Assembly: GCA_003244055.1 (NCBI GenBank)
Contig: QHBZ01000102.1
Span: 11,470-49,192 of the forward strand
Origin: Pseudonocardiales bacterium
GTDB lineage: Bacteria > Actinomycetota > Actinomycetes > Mycobacteriales > Pseudonocardiaceae
Direction: 5' to 3'
DNA length: 37,723 nt
The notes beneath the pieces were generated by a model. The model had not been told where the DNA came from. It made no database searches and saw only the letters and a program-made list of their open reading frames with translations. The position numbers and the translations under genes were made by a program. The first letter of the stretch is position 1. Each line of letters begins with the position of its first letter. Shown piece after piece: positions 7,253 to 15,626 of the stretch.

Positions 7253-9372
7253 CGGCCGGTGAAGCGCCAGACTTCGACGGCGTGGCGCCGCAGGGGGTGC
7301 TCGCCGGACCGGGCACCATCACAGTCATCGCCGGTTTGACCTTCGCGATCTCCGACGAGCGCGGCGACCTGGGTCCGGGCCCATTCGGCTTGATCACCGA
7401 TGACACCCGGCATCTGTCCCGGCTGCAGGTGCGGCTGGACTCCGAACCATTGCGGCATCTGGGATCGGGGTTGATCAGCCCGGCGGTGGCCCGGTTCCGC
7501 GGCTACGCCACGCTGAGCAACCGCCTACCGGACGCGCCGGTGGAGTGCGAGCGGCTGCGCCAGCTGTCGCCCGCCGGCATGGTGGAGACGCTGACGCTGC
7601 GCTGCTGGACGCCCGACACGGTCCGGGTCCGCCTGTCGCTGCAGCTGGATTCCGATTTCGCCGATATCTTCCAGGTTCGCCGTCTCGCGGGTGATCCCAG
7701 CGCGCAGTCGTCCGGCACAGCGGTGCATCACTCGCCCGGGCAGCTGCGCTTCGAGGCCACCGGGAGTCCGCGCACGACATCGGTTCAGCTGGATCCGCCC
7801 CCCGACGTCGTCGAGCAGAACACCGCACACTGGGTCGTGGGCTTGAGCCGGGATCAACCGTGGATCCTGCGGATCGAGGTGGGCGCGCTGCGTGGTTGCG
7901 GCAGCGAGGAACGGATCGCCGTGCAACCGCGGAACGAGACCACCGGCCGTCCGGACGTGGTGGTGCACAGCCTGCCCGAGCGTCTGGCCCGGGGTTGCCT
8001 GCGTTCGCTGACCGATCTCGACGCGCTGAGCATCCCCGACGACCGGGACGGCTCGCGGCGCCTGCTCGCCGCCGGTATCCCGTGGTTCGTAGCGTTGTTC
8101 GGCCGCGACGTTCTGATCTCCAGTTACCAAGCCCGCGCATTTCGACCGGAACTGATGCTCGACGCTCTCGCCGCGCTGGCCGCGAGGCAGGGCCAGGTCA
8201 GCGACCCAGGCAACGAGGAACAACCCGGCAAGATCCTGCACGAGGTCCGGTTCGGGGACCGCCCATGGCTGGGTGAGGGCACCGCAGGTGGGGCTCGCCC
8301 GTACTACGGCAGCGCCGACTCGACCCCGCTGTTCCTGATCATGCTGGGTGAGGCGCTGCGCTGGGGAGCTCCCCGCGAAGCCCTCACCGAGCTGCTGCCT
8401 GCCGCGCGTGCAGCGCTGCATTGGCTTCGCGGTCCCGGGGACCCCGACCGTGACGGCCTGATCGAGTACGCACCCACCGGGCCGCGGTCATTGGTCAACC
8501 AGGGCTGGAAGGACTCCGAGAACGCCGTACAGTTCGCCGACGGCCGGCTCGCCAAGCCGCCGATCGCGATCGTCGAGGTGCAGGGCTACGCCTACCGGGC
8601 GCGCCGCGAGCTCGCCGCGGTGCTGGCCCACCTGGGTCACCGCGCGGAGGCCGACGACCTGCTCGCGGAGGCGCAAGCGCTGCGGGAGCTGATCCGGCAG
8701 CGCTACTGGCGCCCGGGCGCTGACGGCGCGCCGGGCTCATTCGCGTTGGCCCTGGACCAGGACAAGGCTCAGGTCGACTCGATCACGTCGAACATGGGTC
8801 ACCTGCTGTGGTGCGGCGTGCCCTTCGCGCAGGAGGCGGAGCAGGTCGCGGCGCAGCTGGCGAGCCCAGCGATGGCCAGCGGTTGGGGCCTGCGCACGCT
8901 CTCAGCGGAGATGGCGGGCTACAACCCGATCTCCTATCACGTGGGTTCGGTCTGGCCGCACGACACCGTCATCGCGTGCGAGGGCCTGCGCCGCTACGGG
9001 CTCGACGACGTGGCGATGCGCCTGGTCGGTGACCTGCTCGATGCGCTGGCGATCTTCGACGATCGACTGCCCGAACTCTTCGGTGGGCACCACCGCGAGC
9101 CGAGCGACTTCCCCGTGCCCTACCCCACTGCGTGCCGCCCGCAGGCGTGGGCGGCCGGGGTGCCGCTGGCGATCGTGGCGCTATGTCTGGGTCTGCAACC
9201 CGACGTGCCAGCCGGGACCGTGTCGCTGAATCCCGTCCTCCCCAGGGGGCTGCACCGCATCGAGGTCCACGGAATCCCGTTCCCCGGCGGCCAACTGTCC
9301 CTCGCACATGACGCCGATGGCACCAAGGTGATCGAGACACCGCACGGTCTGCGGGTCGCCGAGCGGGACTAG
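7249..9372 (+). CDS. Glycogen-debranching-like amylo-alpha-1,6-glucosidase family protein
   Basis: A 707-residue protein of the family with an N-terminal glycogen-debranching domain (DLGPGPFGLITDDTRHLSRLQ near residues 45-65) and a C-terminal (alpha/alpha)6 glucosidase-like barrel. Barrel landmarks are GIPWFVALFGRDVLIS, the GDPDRDGLIEY motif, NQGWKDSENAVQF, and YHVGSVWPHDTVI near the end. These catalytic-domain motifs are shared with GH15/GH63-like enzymes and with actinobacterial 'amylo-alpha-1,6-glucosidase' proteins. The likely role is hydrolysis of alpha-glucosidic linkages in an intracellular glucan or glycoside. Its ATG overlaps the glycosyltransferase stop, so the two are co-translated. 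The exact substrate is uncertain; the N-terminal domain is also found in proteins of unproven activity. Confidence 0.85.
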   Translation: MTAGEAPDFDGVAPQGVLAGPGTITVIAGLTFAISDERGDLGPGPFGLITDDTRHLSRLQVRLDSEPLRHLGSGLISPAVARFRGYATLSNRLPDAPVECERLRQLSPAGMVETLTLRCWTPDTVRVRLSLQLDSDFADIFQVRRLAGDPSAQSSGTAVHHSPGQLRFEATGSPRTTSVQLDPPPDVVEQNTAHWVVGLSRDQPWILRIEVGALRGCGSEERIAVQPRNETTGRPDVVVHSLPERLARGCLRSLTDLDALSIPDDRDGSRRLLAAGIPWFVALFGRDVLISSYQARAFRPELMLDALAALAARQGQVSDPGNEEQPGKILHEVRFGDRPWLGEGTAGGARPYYGSADSTPLFLIMLGEALRWGAPREALTELLPAARAALHWLRGPGDPDRDGLIEYAPTGPRSLVNQGWKDSENAVQFADGRLAKPPIAIVEVQGYAYRARRELAAVLAHLGHRAEADDLLAEAQALRELIRQRYWRPGADGAPGSFALALDQDKAQVDSITSNMGHLLWCGVPFAQEAEQVAAQLASPAMASGWGLRTLSAEMAGYNPISYHVGSVWPHDTVIACEGLRRYGLDDVAMRLVGDLLDALAIFDDRLPELFGGHHREPSDFPVPYPTACRPQAWAAGVPLAIVALCLGLQPDVPAGTVSLNPVLPRGLHRIEVHGIPFPGGQLSLAHDADGTKVIETPHGLRVAERD

Positions 9373-9386
9373 CCCGGTGATCAGCC

Positions 9387-9416
9387 TTGACATCGACCGA
9401 CGCCCTCTGTCAACAT
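9387..9416 (+). promoter_or_regulatory. Candidate promoter of the pqq genes
   Basis: A perfect -35 hexamer TTGACA (9387-9392) is followed after 18 nt by a weak -10 (CAACAT, 9411-9416). It lies in the 132-bp gap between the debranching-like gene and pqqA. The -10 is poor, so the call is tentative. Confidence 0.35.
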
Positions 9417-9504
9417 CAATTCCGGTTACCGATTCGCAAACGTTTTCGTCAGAGCCACCAGAATGTTGCCGGTCGCGCCGACGGCAGCGTGGGCGGAGGT
9501 CGAG

Positions 9505-9654
9505 ATGGTCACTGTTCACAATCATCGCGTTGTCAGCGGGAAGCCCGGGAATCCGACCCAGAGCACGCTGCGCACCCGCCGGCAATGGGTGACACCGACC
9601 TGGGAACGACTGGATACTCCCATGGAAGTCACGATGTACGCAGGTCGACGTTAG
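9505..9654 (+). CDS. pqqA: PqqA, PQQ precursor peptide
   Basis: A 49-codon gene directly upstream of pqqB. The C-terminus TPMEVTMYAGRR carries the PqqA hallmark E-V-T-x-Y, here Glu41 and Tyr45. In characterised systems PqqE joins these two side chains by a carbon-carbon bond, and after proteolysis the pair becomes PQQ. GGAGG ends 5 nt before the ATG and fixes the start. The peptide is longer than the usual 22-40 residues because of an unusual basic, Gly/Pro-containing N-terminal stretch (residues 1-27); only residues from about 28 (WVTPTWERLDTPMEVTMY) look like a typical PqqA. An internal GTG at codon 29 would give a classic short peptide but has no ribosome site. Confidence 0.85.
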   Translation: MVTVHNHRVVSGKPGNPTQSTLRTRRQWVTPTWERLDTPMEVTMYAGRR

Positions 9655-9674
9655 AATTAATCAGCTCGGCTGAG

Positions 9675-10592
9675 ATGCTTCTTCGCATCCTGGGTTCTGC
9701 GGCCGGCGGCGGAGTGCCACAGTGGAACTGTGGCTGTCCCGTGTGTGCCGCCGCACGGTCAGGCTCGCGCCCGGTGACGCCACGACGCTCGTCCACCATC
9801 GCCATTGGCGATGGTGACGGAGAGTGGTTTCTGGGCAATGCTGGACCTGAGCTCGACGCCGCTCTGCGCGACTGCAGCCCCTTATGGCCCCGGCCCGATG
9901 ACTCTGCGGCGCCGATACACGGCGTTTTTCTCACTGACGCCGAGCTCGACCACACCTCAGGTTTGCTGTCCCTTCGCCAGGCGAGCGAGCTGCACGTATA
10001 TGGCACTGTGGCGGTCCAAACCCTGCTTTCCCAGTGCGGGCTGCTGCCGACGTTGGAAAGCTACACGGTGGTGCACTGGCACGAAGTCCGGCCAGGTGAG
10101 CGATTCGCGCTGCAATACAGCGACGGCGCGGCCTCGCCATTATGGTGTGAGCCGATTGAGGCCTCCAGCGGCCGGTTGCCCCGGTACGCCCGTGGCCGCG
10201 GTCCGACCTCCGGCGTAGTCGTCGGTTACCGGATCACCGACGAACGCACCGCGCACACCGCCGTGTTCCTACCGTCGGTAGCGGCACTTGACGCCAGCAT
10301 TGTCGAGCAGCTGCGCGCAACGCAGCTGGTCCTGGTGGACGGCTCCTTCTGGACCGATGACGAGATGCACCGGCAGCGACGTGGCACGGCCGCCGCTCGA
10401 TCCATGGGTCACCTACCGGTCAACGGTGCTGATGGGAGCCTGCGGCTGCTTCGCCAGCTGACCGACGCACACATCGTGTACACCCACATCAACAACACCA
10501 ATCCGATGCTGTTCGAAGACGGTCCCGAACGAGCTTGCCTGACCAGCGCCGGCGCAAGTGTTGCCCACGACGGCGCCGAATACGAGCTGTAG
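9675..10592 (+). CDS. pqqB: PqqB, metallo-beta-lactamase-fold PQQ biosynthesis protein
   Basis: A 305-residue protein, the usual PqqB length. It begins MLLRILGSAAGGGVPQWNC with the family's G-S-A-A-G-G-G-x-P-Q-W-N-C and the nearby C-P-V-C, which together make a cysteine-rich zinc site. The metallo-beta-lactamase motif appears in PqqB's altered form as LTDAELDHTSGLLSLR. Later motifs are FLPSV, LVDGSFWTDDE, MGHLPVNG and YTHINNTNPML, all typical. PqqB is thought to hydroxylate tyrosine-derived intermediates before PqqC acts. The frame extends 96 codons further upstream through pqqA, but homology starts at this ATG. It lies 20 bp after pqqA, in one operon with pqqC, D and E. Confidence 0.93.
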   Translation: MLLRILGSAAGGGVPQWNCGCPVCAAARSGSRPVTPRRSSTIAIGDGDGEWFLGNAGPELDAALRDCSPLWPRPDDSAAPIHGVFLTDAELDHTSGLLSLRQASELHVYGTVAVQTLLSQCGLLPTLESYTVVHWHEVRPGERFALQYSDGAASPLWCEPIEASSGRLPRYARGRGPTSGVVVGYRITDERTAHTAVFLPSVAALDASIVEQLRATQLVLVDGSFWTDDEMHRQRRGTAAARSMGHLPVNGADGSLRLLRQLTDAHIVYTHINNTNPMLFEDGPERACLTSAGASVAHDGAEYEL

Positions 10593-10604
10593 AACAGGGG
10601 AAAG

Positions 10605-11309
10605 ATGGCCGAAAATCATCCGGCGCTAGATCGTGGCGAGTTCGAGAGCATGCTGCGCGGCGCCGAGCGCGGCTATTGGGACAAACATCGATTTCATCAG
10701 CGAATGGACGCCGGCGAGCTCCGCCCGGATGAGCTGCGGGCGTGGGTGGCCAACCGTTGGTATTATCAGCGGAACCTGCCGCAAAAGGACGCCGCCATCG
10801 TCGCGAACTGTCCGCTGCCAGAGGTCCGCCGGCGGTGGCTGCCACGAATCGCCTACCACGACGGCACCGCGGACGGTGACGGCGGCTGCGCCCGGTGGTT
10901 GGTCTTGGCGGATGCGGTCGGATTGAGTCGCGCCGAAGTCACCGACGAGCGGCATGTGTTGCCGGGTGTGCGCTTTGCGGTCGATTCCTACGTCACTTTT
11001 GCTCGTACGCGGCCTTGGATCGAGGGCGTCGCGTCGTCACTGACGGAGCTGTTCGCACCAGCGGCGATGGCCGCGCGGACAACCGCGCTGAGGCAGCACT
11101 ACCCGTGGCTTGACCATGGCGCTTTTGGATACTTTGACGCTCGGATCAACCACGCCAGGGAAGAATGCGTCGACGCGCTGGATATCGTGTTGTCGCATTG
11201 CACGTCACGGCACAGCCAGGCCGCCGCGGTCCGCGCCCTGGAGTTCAAGACCGACGTGCTATGGAGCATGCTGGACGCAATCGAGCACTCGTTACAGGTG
11301 GATAGATGA
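10605..11309 (+). CDS. pqqC: PqqC, pyrroloquinoline-quinone synthase
   Basis: A 234-residue cofactorless oxidase (EC 1.3.3.11), of normal length. It converts the bicyclic precursor to PQQ through ring closure and oxidation using O2. Family motifs are present in order: LRPDELRAWVANRWYYQRN, LPQKDAAIVANCP, RIAYHDG, VLPGVRFAVDSYVTFAR, SSLTELFAP, RQHYPWLD and LEFKTDVLWSMLDA. The usual H-H-P-F segment near the N-terminus is replaced by WDKHRFHQRM, a modest deviation. It starts 12 bp after pqqB with an AGGGG site, and its stop overlaps the pqqD start (ATGA), so translation is coupled. Confidence 0.95.
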   Translation: MAENHPALDRGEFESMLRGAERGYWDKHRFHQRMDAGELRPDELRAWVANRWYYQRNLPQKDAAIVANCPLPEVRRRWLPRIAYHDGTADGDGGCARWLVLADAVGLSRAEVTDERHVLPGVRFAVDSYVTFARTRPWIEGVASSLTELFAPAAMAARTTALRQHYPWLDHGAFGYFDARINHAREECVDALDIVLSHCTSRHSQAAAVRALEFKTDVLWSMLDAIEHSLQVDR

Positions 11310-11587
11310 CGGCACCGTTGTCGCTCACTGATCGGCCACAGCTGCGCCGAGGGGTCCGCGCCGCCACCGACCCGCTCAGCGACGAGACAGTCCTGCTGTT
11401 CCCCGAAGGTGTGCTCATCCTCAATGAGACGGCGGCCGTCGTGGTCCGGCAGTGCGACGGATGTCTCAGCGTGGCCGAAGTGGTGCAGGCGGTCGGTGAG
11501 GTGTACGACGGCGTCGCGGTCGAGGACGTCATGTCGCTGCTGCGGGATCTGATAACGCAGAATTTGCTGGTGGCTAACCGTGGATAG
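11306..11587 (+). CDS. pqqD: PqqD, PqqA-binding chaperone
   Basis: A 93-residue stand-alone PqqD, the peptide-binding winged-helix-like protein that delivers PqqA to the radical SAM enzyme PqqE. Visible features are LRRGVRAATDPLSDETVLLFPEG, the LILNETAAVVVRQCDG helix-strand unit and VVQAVGEVYDGV-x-VEDVMSLLRDL. It is separate here, whereas some bacteria fuse it to PqqC or PqqE. The start overlaps the pqqC stop by four bases and its end overlaps the pqqE start by eight, consistent with a tightly coupled pqqC-D-E unit. Confidence 0.93.
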   Translation: MTAPLSLTDRPQLRRGVRAATDPLSDETVLLFPEGVLILNETAAVVVRQCDGCLSVAEVVQAVGEVYDGVAVEDVMSLLRDLITQNLLVANRG

Positions 11588-12656
11588 GCCGCTGGGATTG
11601 CTCGCGGAGCTGACCTACAAGTGCCCGCTGCACTGTCCTTACTGTTCCAATCCCCTAACTGTCCCGCAGGCAGCGGAGCTGACACTCGACGAGTGGTACC
11701 GCGTGCTGATCGAAGCCCGACAGCTCGGCGTGCTGCAACTTCACCTCACCGGAGGTGAGCCGCTGGCCAGACCCGACCTCACCCCGCTCGTCGCGCGGGC
11801 CCGCGACCTGGGTTTCTACGTCAGTCTGGTCACCAGCGGGGTGGGTCTCGACCTACAGCGGGCGCGTGAGCTGGCCAGCGCCGGGCTCGACCACGTCCAG
11901 CTGAGCATCCAAGATGCCGACCGCATCTCGGCTGACGAGGTGGCGGGCGCCCGCGTGTTCAACCGCAAGCTGGCTGCCGCTCGAGCCGTGACAGCGTTGG
12001 AGCTGCCGCTGACGGTCAACGTCGTCTTACATCGCGGCAACATCGGCCGGATCGGGCCGATCGCCGATCTCGCCGCTGAGTTGGGCGCGGACCGGCTCGA
12101 GCTCGCCCATACCCAGTACTACGGTTGGGGGCTGCTCAACCGCTCCGCGTTGCTGCCGACCCGTGATCAGGTCGCCACCGCGGAGCAGGCCGTCGCCCGC
12201 GCGCGAGCGACTCACGACGACACCCTTGAGATCCTCTATGTCGTCGCGGATTACTACGAGGCATACCCGAAGCCGTGCATGCACGGCTGGGGACGCAGAC
12301 ACATCGTCATCGCACCCGACGGGCGGGCGCTGCCCTGCCCGGCGGCGGCGCAGATCGCCGGGCTCGGCATCGACAACGTGCGCGAGCGTTCGCTGAGCGC
12401 CATCTGGCACCACTCCCCCACGTTCACCCGCTTTCGCGGGTACGACTGGATGCACGAGCCATGCCGCAGCTGCCCGCTCAAGGAGACTGACTTCGGCGGT
12501 TGCCGCTGCCAGGCCTTCCAGCTCACCGGTGACGCTGCCCGAGCGGATCCGGCGTGCCAGCTGTCGCCCGATCATCATCTCGTCGAAGCTGCCCTCCAGG
12601 TCGCTGGGCCACTGCATCAACCGTGGCACCCCCGCTCCAATCCGTCGGTCAGCTAA
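11580..12656 (+). CDS. pqqE: PqqE, radical SAM peptide cyclase
   Basis: A 358-residue radical SAM enzyme (EC 1.21.98.4) that forms the Glu-Tyr carbon-carbon link in PqqA. The cluster-binding motif is TYKCPLHCPYCSNP (C-x3-C-x2-C). The glycine-rich SAM motif LHLTGGEPLARPDL follows. The C-terminal SPASM domain, which binds auxiliary Fe-S clusters, is visible as KPCMHGWGRRHIVIAPDGRALPCPAA and EPCRSCPLKETDFGGCRCQA. It starts with GTG inside the last codons of pqqD. The length and motifs are standard. The presence of PqqA, B, C, D and E together makes the host a predicted PQQ producer; no PqqF-type protease or PQQ-dependent dehydrogenase lies in this window. Confidence 0.95.
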   Translation: MDRPLGLLAELTYKCPLHCPYCSNPLTVPQAAELTLDEWYRVLIEARQLGVLQLHLTGGEPLARPDLTPLVARARDLGFYVSLVTSGVGLDLQRARELASAGLDHVQLSIQDADRISADEVAGARVFNRKLAAARAVTALELPLTVNVVLHRGNIGRIGPIADLAAELGADRLELAHTQYYGWGLLNRSALLPTRDQVATAEQAVARARATHDDTLEILYVVADYYEAYPKPCMHGWGRRHIVIAPDGRALPCPAAAQIAGLGIDNVRERSLSAIWHHSPTFTRFRGYDWMHEPCRSCPLKETDFGGCRCQAFQLTGDAARADPACQLSPDHHLVEAALQVAGPLHQPWHPRSNPSVS

Positions 12657-12666
12657 GGACCGATTG

Positions 12667-12672
12667 TATGTT
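12667..12672 (+). promoter_or_regulatory. -10 box TATGTT of a probable leaderless transcript
   Basis: TATGTT is followed after 6 nt by the GTG start at 12679, with no ribosome site between them. It lies just after the pqqE stop and implies that the zinc-finger gene is transcribed on its own. Confidence 0.55.
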
Positions 12673-12678
12673 CACGCC

Positions 12679-13065
12679 GTGAATGACTCGCTTTCCGACT
12701 CGGCATCGTCTGGCGAGCAGGTATCGGTGGACGGCCTCCTGAACGCGGAGCGGGCCAACACGATGCACCGCATCGCGTCGCTGACCCGTCAGTTCGACGT
12801 CATCGTCGAGTCCTCGGCGCTGACGATCAATGACGACGAGCACGATCCCGAGGGGGCGACTGTCGCATTCGAACGAGCGCAGGTCAGTGCGCTGCTCGCG
12901 GACGCGAAAAAACACCTGGTCACGGTCGATCGGGCGGTCGAACGATTTCTCGATGGCGGCTACGGCCGGTGTACGCGGTGCGGGCAGGCGATCGCCCCGG
13001 AGCGGCTGGCGGCGCTTCCTGCGGTCGAGATCTGCATCGGCTGCACTAGCCCTGTCCAACGATGA
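12679..13065 (+). CDS. DksA/TraR-type C4 zinc-finger protein
   Basis: A 128-residue protein with a long helical N-terminal region (a likely coiled coil, about residues 18-90) and a C-terminal C4 zinc finger: Cys98-x2-Cys101 and Cys119-x2-Cys122, spaced as in DksA/TraR proteins (YGRCTRCGQAI, then PAVEICIGC). DksA-type proteins bind RNA polymerase through its secondary channel, and actinobacterial relatives include RbpA-independent regulators of unclear role. The start is GTG at 12679 because a -10 box lies 6 nt before it; the frame is open further upstream inside pqqE but without a start signal. It faces the phosphodiester-glycosidase gene. Confidence 0.83.
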   Translation: MNDSLSDSASSGEQVSVDGLLNAERANTMHRIASLTRQFDVIVESSALTINDDEHDPEGATVAFERAQVSALLADAKKHLVTVDRAVERFLDGGYGRCTRCGQAIAPERLAALPAVEICIGCTSPVQR

Positions 13066-13096
13066 TCGCGGCACCCGCGTGGCGGTGCGGGCCGGG

Positions 13097-14278
13097 TCAG
13101 GGCCGGGCGTAGAAGGCGTACCAGTCCCGGCTGGACGGGCTGAAGTAGTGCTCGGCCGCCACCCTCTCGCCGGGGAAGAGCCGGAAGGCCTCCGGCGGGC
13201 CACTGAGCATGGGGTGGAAGTAGGCGCCGCTGACCCAGTTCGGGTTGATGTCCAACTCCATACCGCGCACCACACCGCTGGCCTGCAGGATCTGTCCGAG
13301 GGTGCACACCGAAAGGGCGGGTCCGCCGACATAGACCTCCCCACCAGTGGCTGTGACGCCGAAGCCCGAGCGGTGAATGAACGCAACCTGCCCCACTGTG
13401 CTACCCCACTGGGCGGTGCCGCCGCTGCTGCAGCTCGGATTGACCTGCCCGTCGTCGACCAGCGGGACGAGGTTCTGCCGGACGCTGGCCACGTCCGGGG
13501 CCATCCGGACCTCGCGGTTCCAGGCGCCGACGGTGGCCGTGCCATCAGTGCGCAGCACCAGGCTGGCCGCGCCGTCCACCAGTGGCCGCGCGGTGCGACC
13601 GTCGCTGAAATAGCCGCCGTGGCTGGCGCCGTTGAGGCGGAACCCACCGTTGAACACGGCGACCACGGTGCGCCCCTCCGCGGGAGTCAGCGCCGTCGCG
13701 GCTGGCCAGCTTCCACCGGGATCCAGGAAGCCCGGATGTAGTTGCCCACGTACCAGGGTGGGATCCAGCCACAACACCCCTACCAGGAAGGACGTGTGCT
13801 CGCGGTCCGGACGCAGGTGGGCGACCCGGACAGCGGGCTGGCCGTGCACCGTCGTCAGGGTCTCCCACTGACCTTCACCGGGCAACGGCGCGATACCCGC
13901 CGGTGGGCGCAGCGGTGGCGGGGCGGGTGAATGAGCCGCTCCGGCCCTGGCGTGCGGATCAGTTGGGGCTGCCGGCACCGCTGCGGCCCGCGGGATCCCC
14001 TCCACCGGCACGCCGCCGGTCGGCGGCCGGTTGCGCTCGTACCGCTGTTTCTCCAACCAGGTGATCAGCCCGTCGAAGCCGTGGTCACGGCCCCACTCAG
14101 CCAGCCGGGCCGCCACGCTGTCGGTACCGGGCGCTCGCAACGCGCCCGCCACCGAAACGCCCACCACGGATCCGAAGAGCACCATCGCGGCAAGAATGAT
14201 GAGCAACAACCGCCGCCACCACCGACGACGGGGGGTGCCCGGCGCCTGAGCTGAGGTCCGCGGAGACGTTGCGACCAT
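13097..14278 (-). CDS. Membrane-anchored phosphodiester glycosidase (NAGPA-like) domain protein
   Basis: A 393-residue protein with a basic N-terminus (PRRRWWRR) followed by one hydrophobic helix (about residues 20-45), giving an N-in topology with the rest outside the cell. A Pro/Ala-rich linker leads to a domain resembling the phosphodiester glycosidase/NAGPA fold: VVAVFNGGFRLNGASHGGYF, then a strand series with TDGTATVGAWNREV, RQNLVPLVDDGQ and VVRGMELDINPNW. Such domains cleave sugar-phosphodiester links in cell-wall polymers or glycoconjugates. Here the GMELDINPNW segment replaces the more usual A-M-N-L-D-G-G-G-S, so activity is uncertain. The ATG at 14278 lies 10 bp after the helicase stop, so it is probably co-transcribed; a longer frame into the helicase gene was not used. 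Confidence 0.72.
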   Translation of the reverse strand: MVATSPRTSAQAPGTPRRRWWRRLLLIILAAMVLFGSVVGVSVAGALRAPGTDSVAARLAEWGRDHGFDGLITWLEKQRYERNRPPTGGVPVEGIPRAAAVPAAPTDPHARAGAAHSPAPPPLRPPAGIAPLPGEGQWETLTTVHGQPAVRVAHLRPDREHTSFLVGVLWLDPTLVRGQLHPGFLDPGGSWPAATALTPAEGRTVVAVFNGGFRLNGASHGGYFSDGRTARPLVDGAASLVLRTDGTATVGAWNREVRMAPDVASVRQNLVPLVDDGQVNPSCSSGGTAQWGSTVGQVAFIHRSGFGVTATGGEVYVGGPALSVCTLGQILQASGVVRGMELDINPNWVSGAYFHPMLSGPPEAFRLFPGERVAAEHYFSPSSRDWYAFYARP

Positions 14279-14288
14279 CACCCGCCAA

Positions 14289-15626
14289 TCAGGCGGCGCG
14301 ATGGGTGGAGCGGCGGCGGGTGGGCCGCCGTGGTCCGCGCCGGGAGGCCTCGACAACGCCGCTTTGACGGCGCCGCGGCTTCGCCGGCGCGAGAACCGGG
14401 GCGGAAGCCGCAGCGCCCGCAGGTGGCATGACCAGGGGGGCCGGCGGACCGGTAAGCGCGGCGATCTGCTCGGCGCCCGGACGCACCCGCACCATCACCG
14501 GCTTGATGCCGGCCAACCGGGTCAGCGTCCGCACCTCCCCGACCTGATCCGGCGTGGACAGCGTGACGACAACCCCCTCGGCGCCAGCCCGGGCGGTACG
14601 CCCGGAGCGGTGCAGGTATGCCTTGCACTCAGCAGGCGGATCCACGTGCACTACCAGGCCGATCTCGTCGACGTGGATCCCCCGCGCTGCGATGTCGGTG
14701 GCCACCAGCACCCGCGCGCTGCCCTCGCTGAACGCTGCGAGATTGCGCGCCCGAGCATGCTGAGAAAGGTTCCCGTGCAGCTCCACCGCAGGAAGCCCGG
14801 CGACCGTCAGCTGCTTGGCAAGCTTCTTCGCGGCATGTTTGGTGCGGGTGAAAAGCAGGCTGCGGCGCTGGCCGGAGGCGAGCTCGCGGATCACCGATGG
14901 CTTGTCGGCGTGATCGACTGTGAACACATGGTGCGCCATTTCGGCCACCTGCGCCAACGGGGCGTCGACCGAATGCACCACCGGATTGGTCAGGTAACGG
15001 CGCACTAACACATCCACGGCGCTGTCCAGAGTCGCCGAGAACAACAGCCGCTGGGTGCCGGCCGGGGTGCGGTCGAGCAACCTGCGGACGGCAGGGAGGA
15101 AGCCCAGGTCGGCCATGTGGTCGGCCTCGTCCAGCACGGTGACCTCAACCTCGTCGAGCTGCACATGGCCTTGACCGAGCAGGTCCTCCAAGCGGCCGGG
15201 GCACGCGATGAGGACGTCGATCCCGCCGCGCAGCGCGGACACCTGCCGGCCCTGGCCGACGCCGCCGTAGACGGTGGTGATCCGCTGCCCGAGCGCGGCG
15301 GCCAGCGGGGCGAAGGTGTCGGCAACCTGGTTGGCCAGTTCGCGGGTAGGCACAAGCACCAAAGCGCGCGGGCGCCCTGCGGTGCGGCGTAGCCCGGAGC
15401 GGGCCAGCGCGGTGATCGTCGGAATCGCGAAGGCAAGCGTCTTGCCGCTGCCGGTCCGGCCACGGCCGAGCACGTCGCGGCCGGCAAGCGCGTCCGGCAG
15501 CGTCGCCGACTGGATCGGAAATGCTGTGGTAAGTCCTTGGCGGGTAAGAACGGTGAGCAGTTCCGCTCGCACGCCGAGCTCGCGGAAAGTGCATGGTCGC
15601 CCGGGGGCGGGATGGTTCGAAGGCAC
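14289..15626 (-). CDS. DEAD-box RNA helicase (RhlE-like)
   Basis: A 445-residue DEAD-box helicase with all core motifs: F-P-I-Q (Q motif), GRTGSGKT (Walker A), PTRELANQ, YGGVG, VLDEADHMADLGF (DEAD), SAT, FTRTKHAAKKL, LHGNLSQHAR, VATDIAARGIHV and HRSGRTARAG. It has a short basic Pro/Arg-rich C-terminal tail for RNA binding. Such enzymes remodel RNA during ribosome assembly or mRNA decay. The GTG at 15626 is preferred over the ATG at 15689 because AGGAGAGG lies 11 nt upstream and the extra residues look non-conserved. It is the first gene of a likely two-gene operon with the membrane protein downstream. Confidence 0.93.
   Translation of the reverse strand: MPSNHPAPGRPCTFRELGVRAELLTVLTRQGLTTAFPIQSATLPDALAGRDVLGRGRTGSGKTLAFAIPTITALARSGLRRTAGRPRALVLVPTRELANQVADTFAPLAAALGQRITTVYGGVGQGRQVSALRGGIDVLIACPGRLEDLLGQGHVQLDEVEVTVLDEADHMADLGFLPAVRRLLDRTPAGTQRLLFSATLDSAVDVLVRRYLTNPVVHSVDAPLAQVAEMAHHVFTVDHADKPSVIRELASGQRRSLLFTRTKHAAKKLAKQLTVAGLPAVELHGNLSQHARARNLAAFSEGSARVLVATDIAARGIHVDEIGLVVHVDPPAECKAYLHRSGRTARAGAEGVVVTLSTPDQVGEVRTLTRLAGIKPVMVRVRPGAEQIAALTGPPAPLVMPPAGAAASAPVLAPAKPRRRQSGVVEASRRGPRRPTRRRSTHRAA

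Noticed and set aside
13066-13096. Possible bidirectional terminator between the zinc-finger gene and the glycosidase-domain gene
   Set aside because: Only short GC-rich complementarity (CCCGC with GCGGG) is present, common by chance at this base composition.
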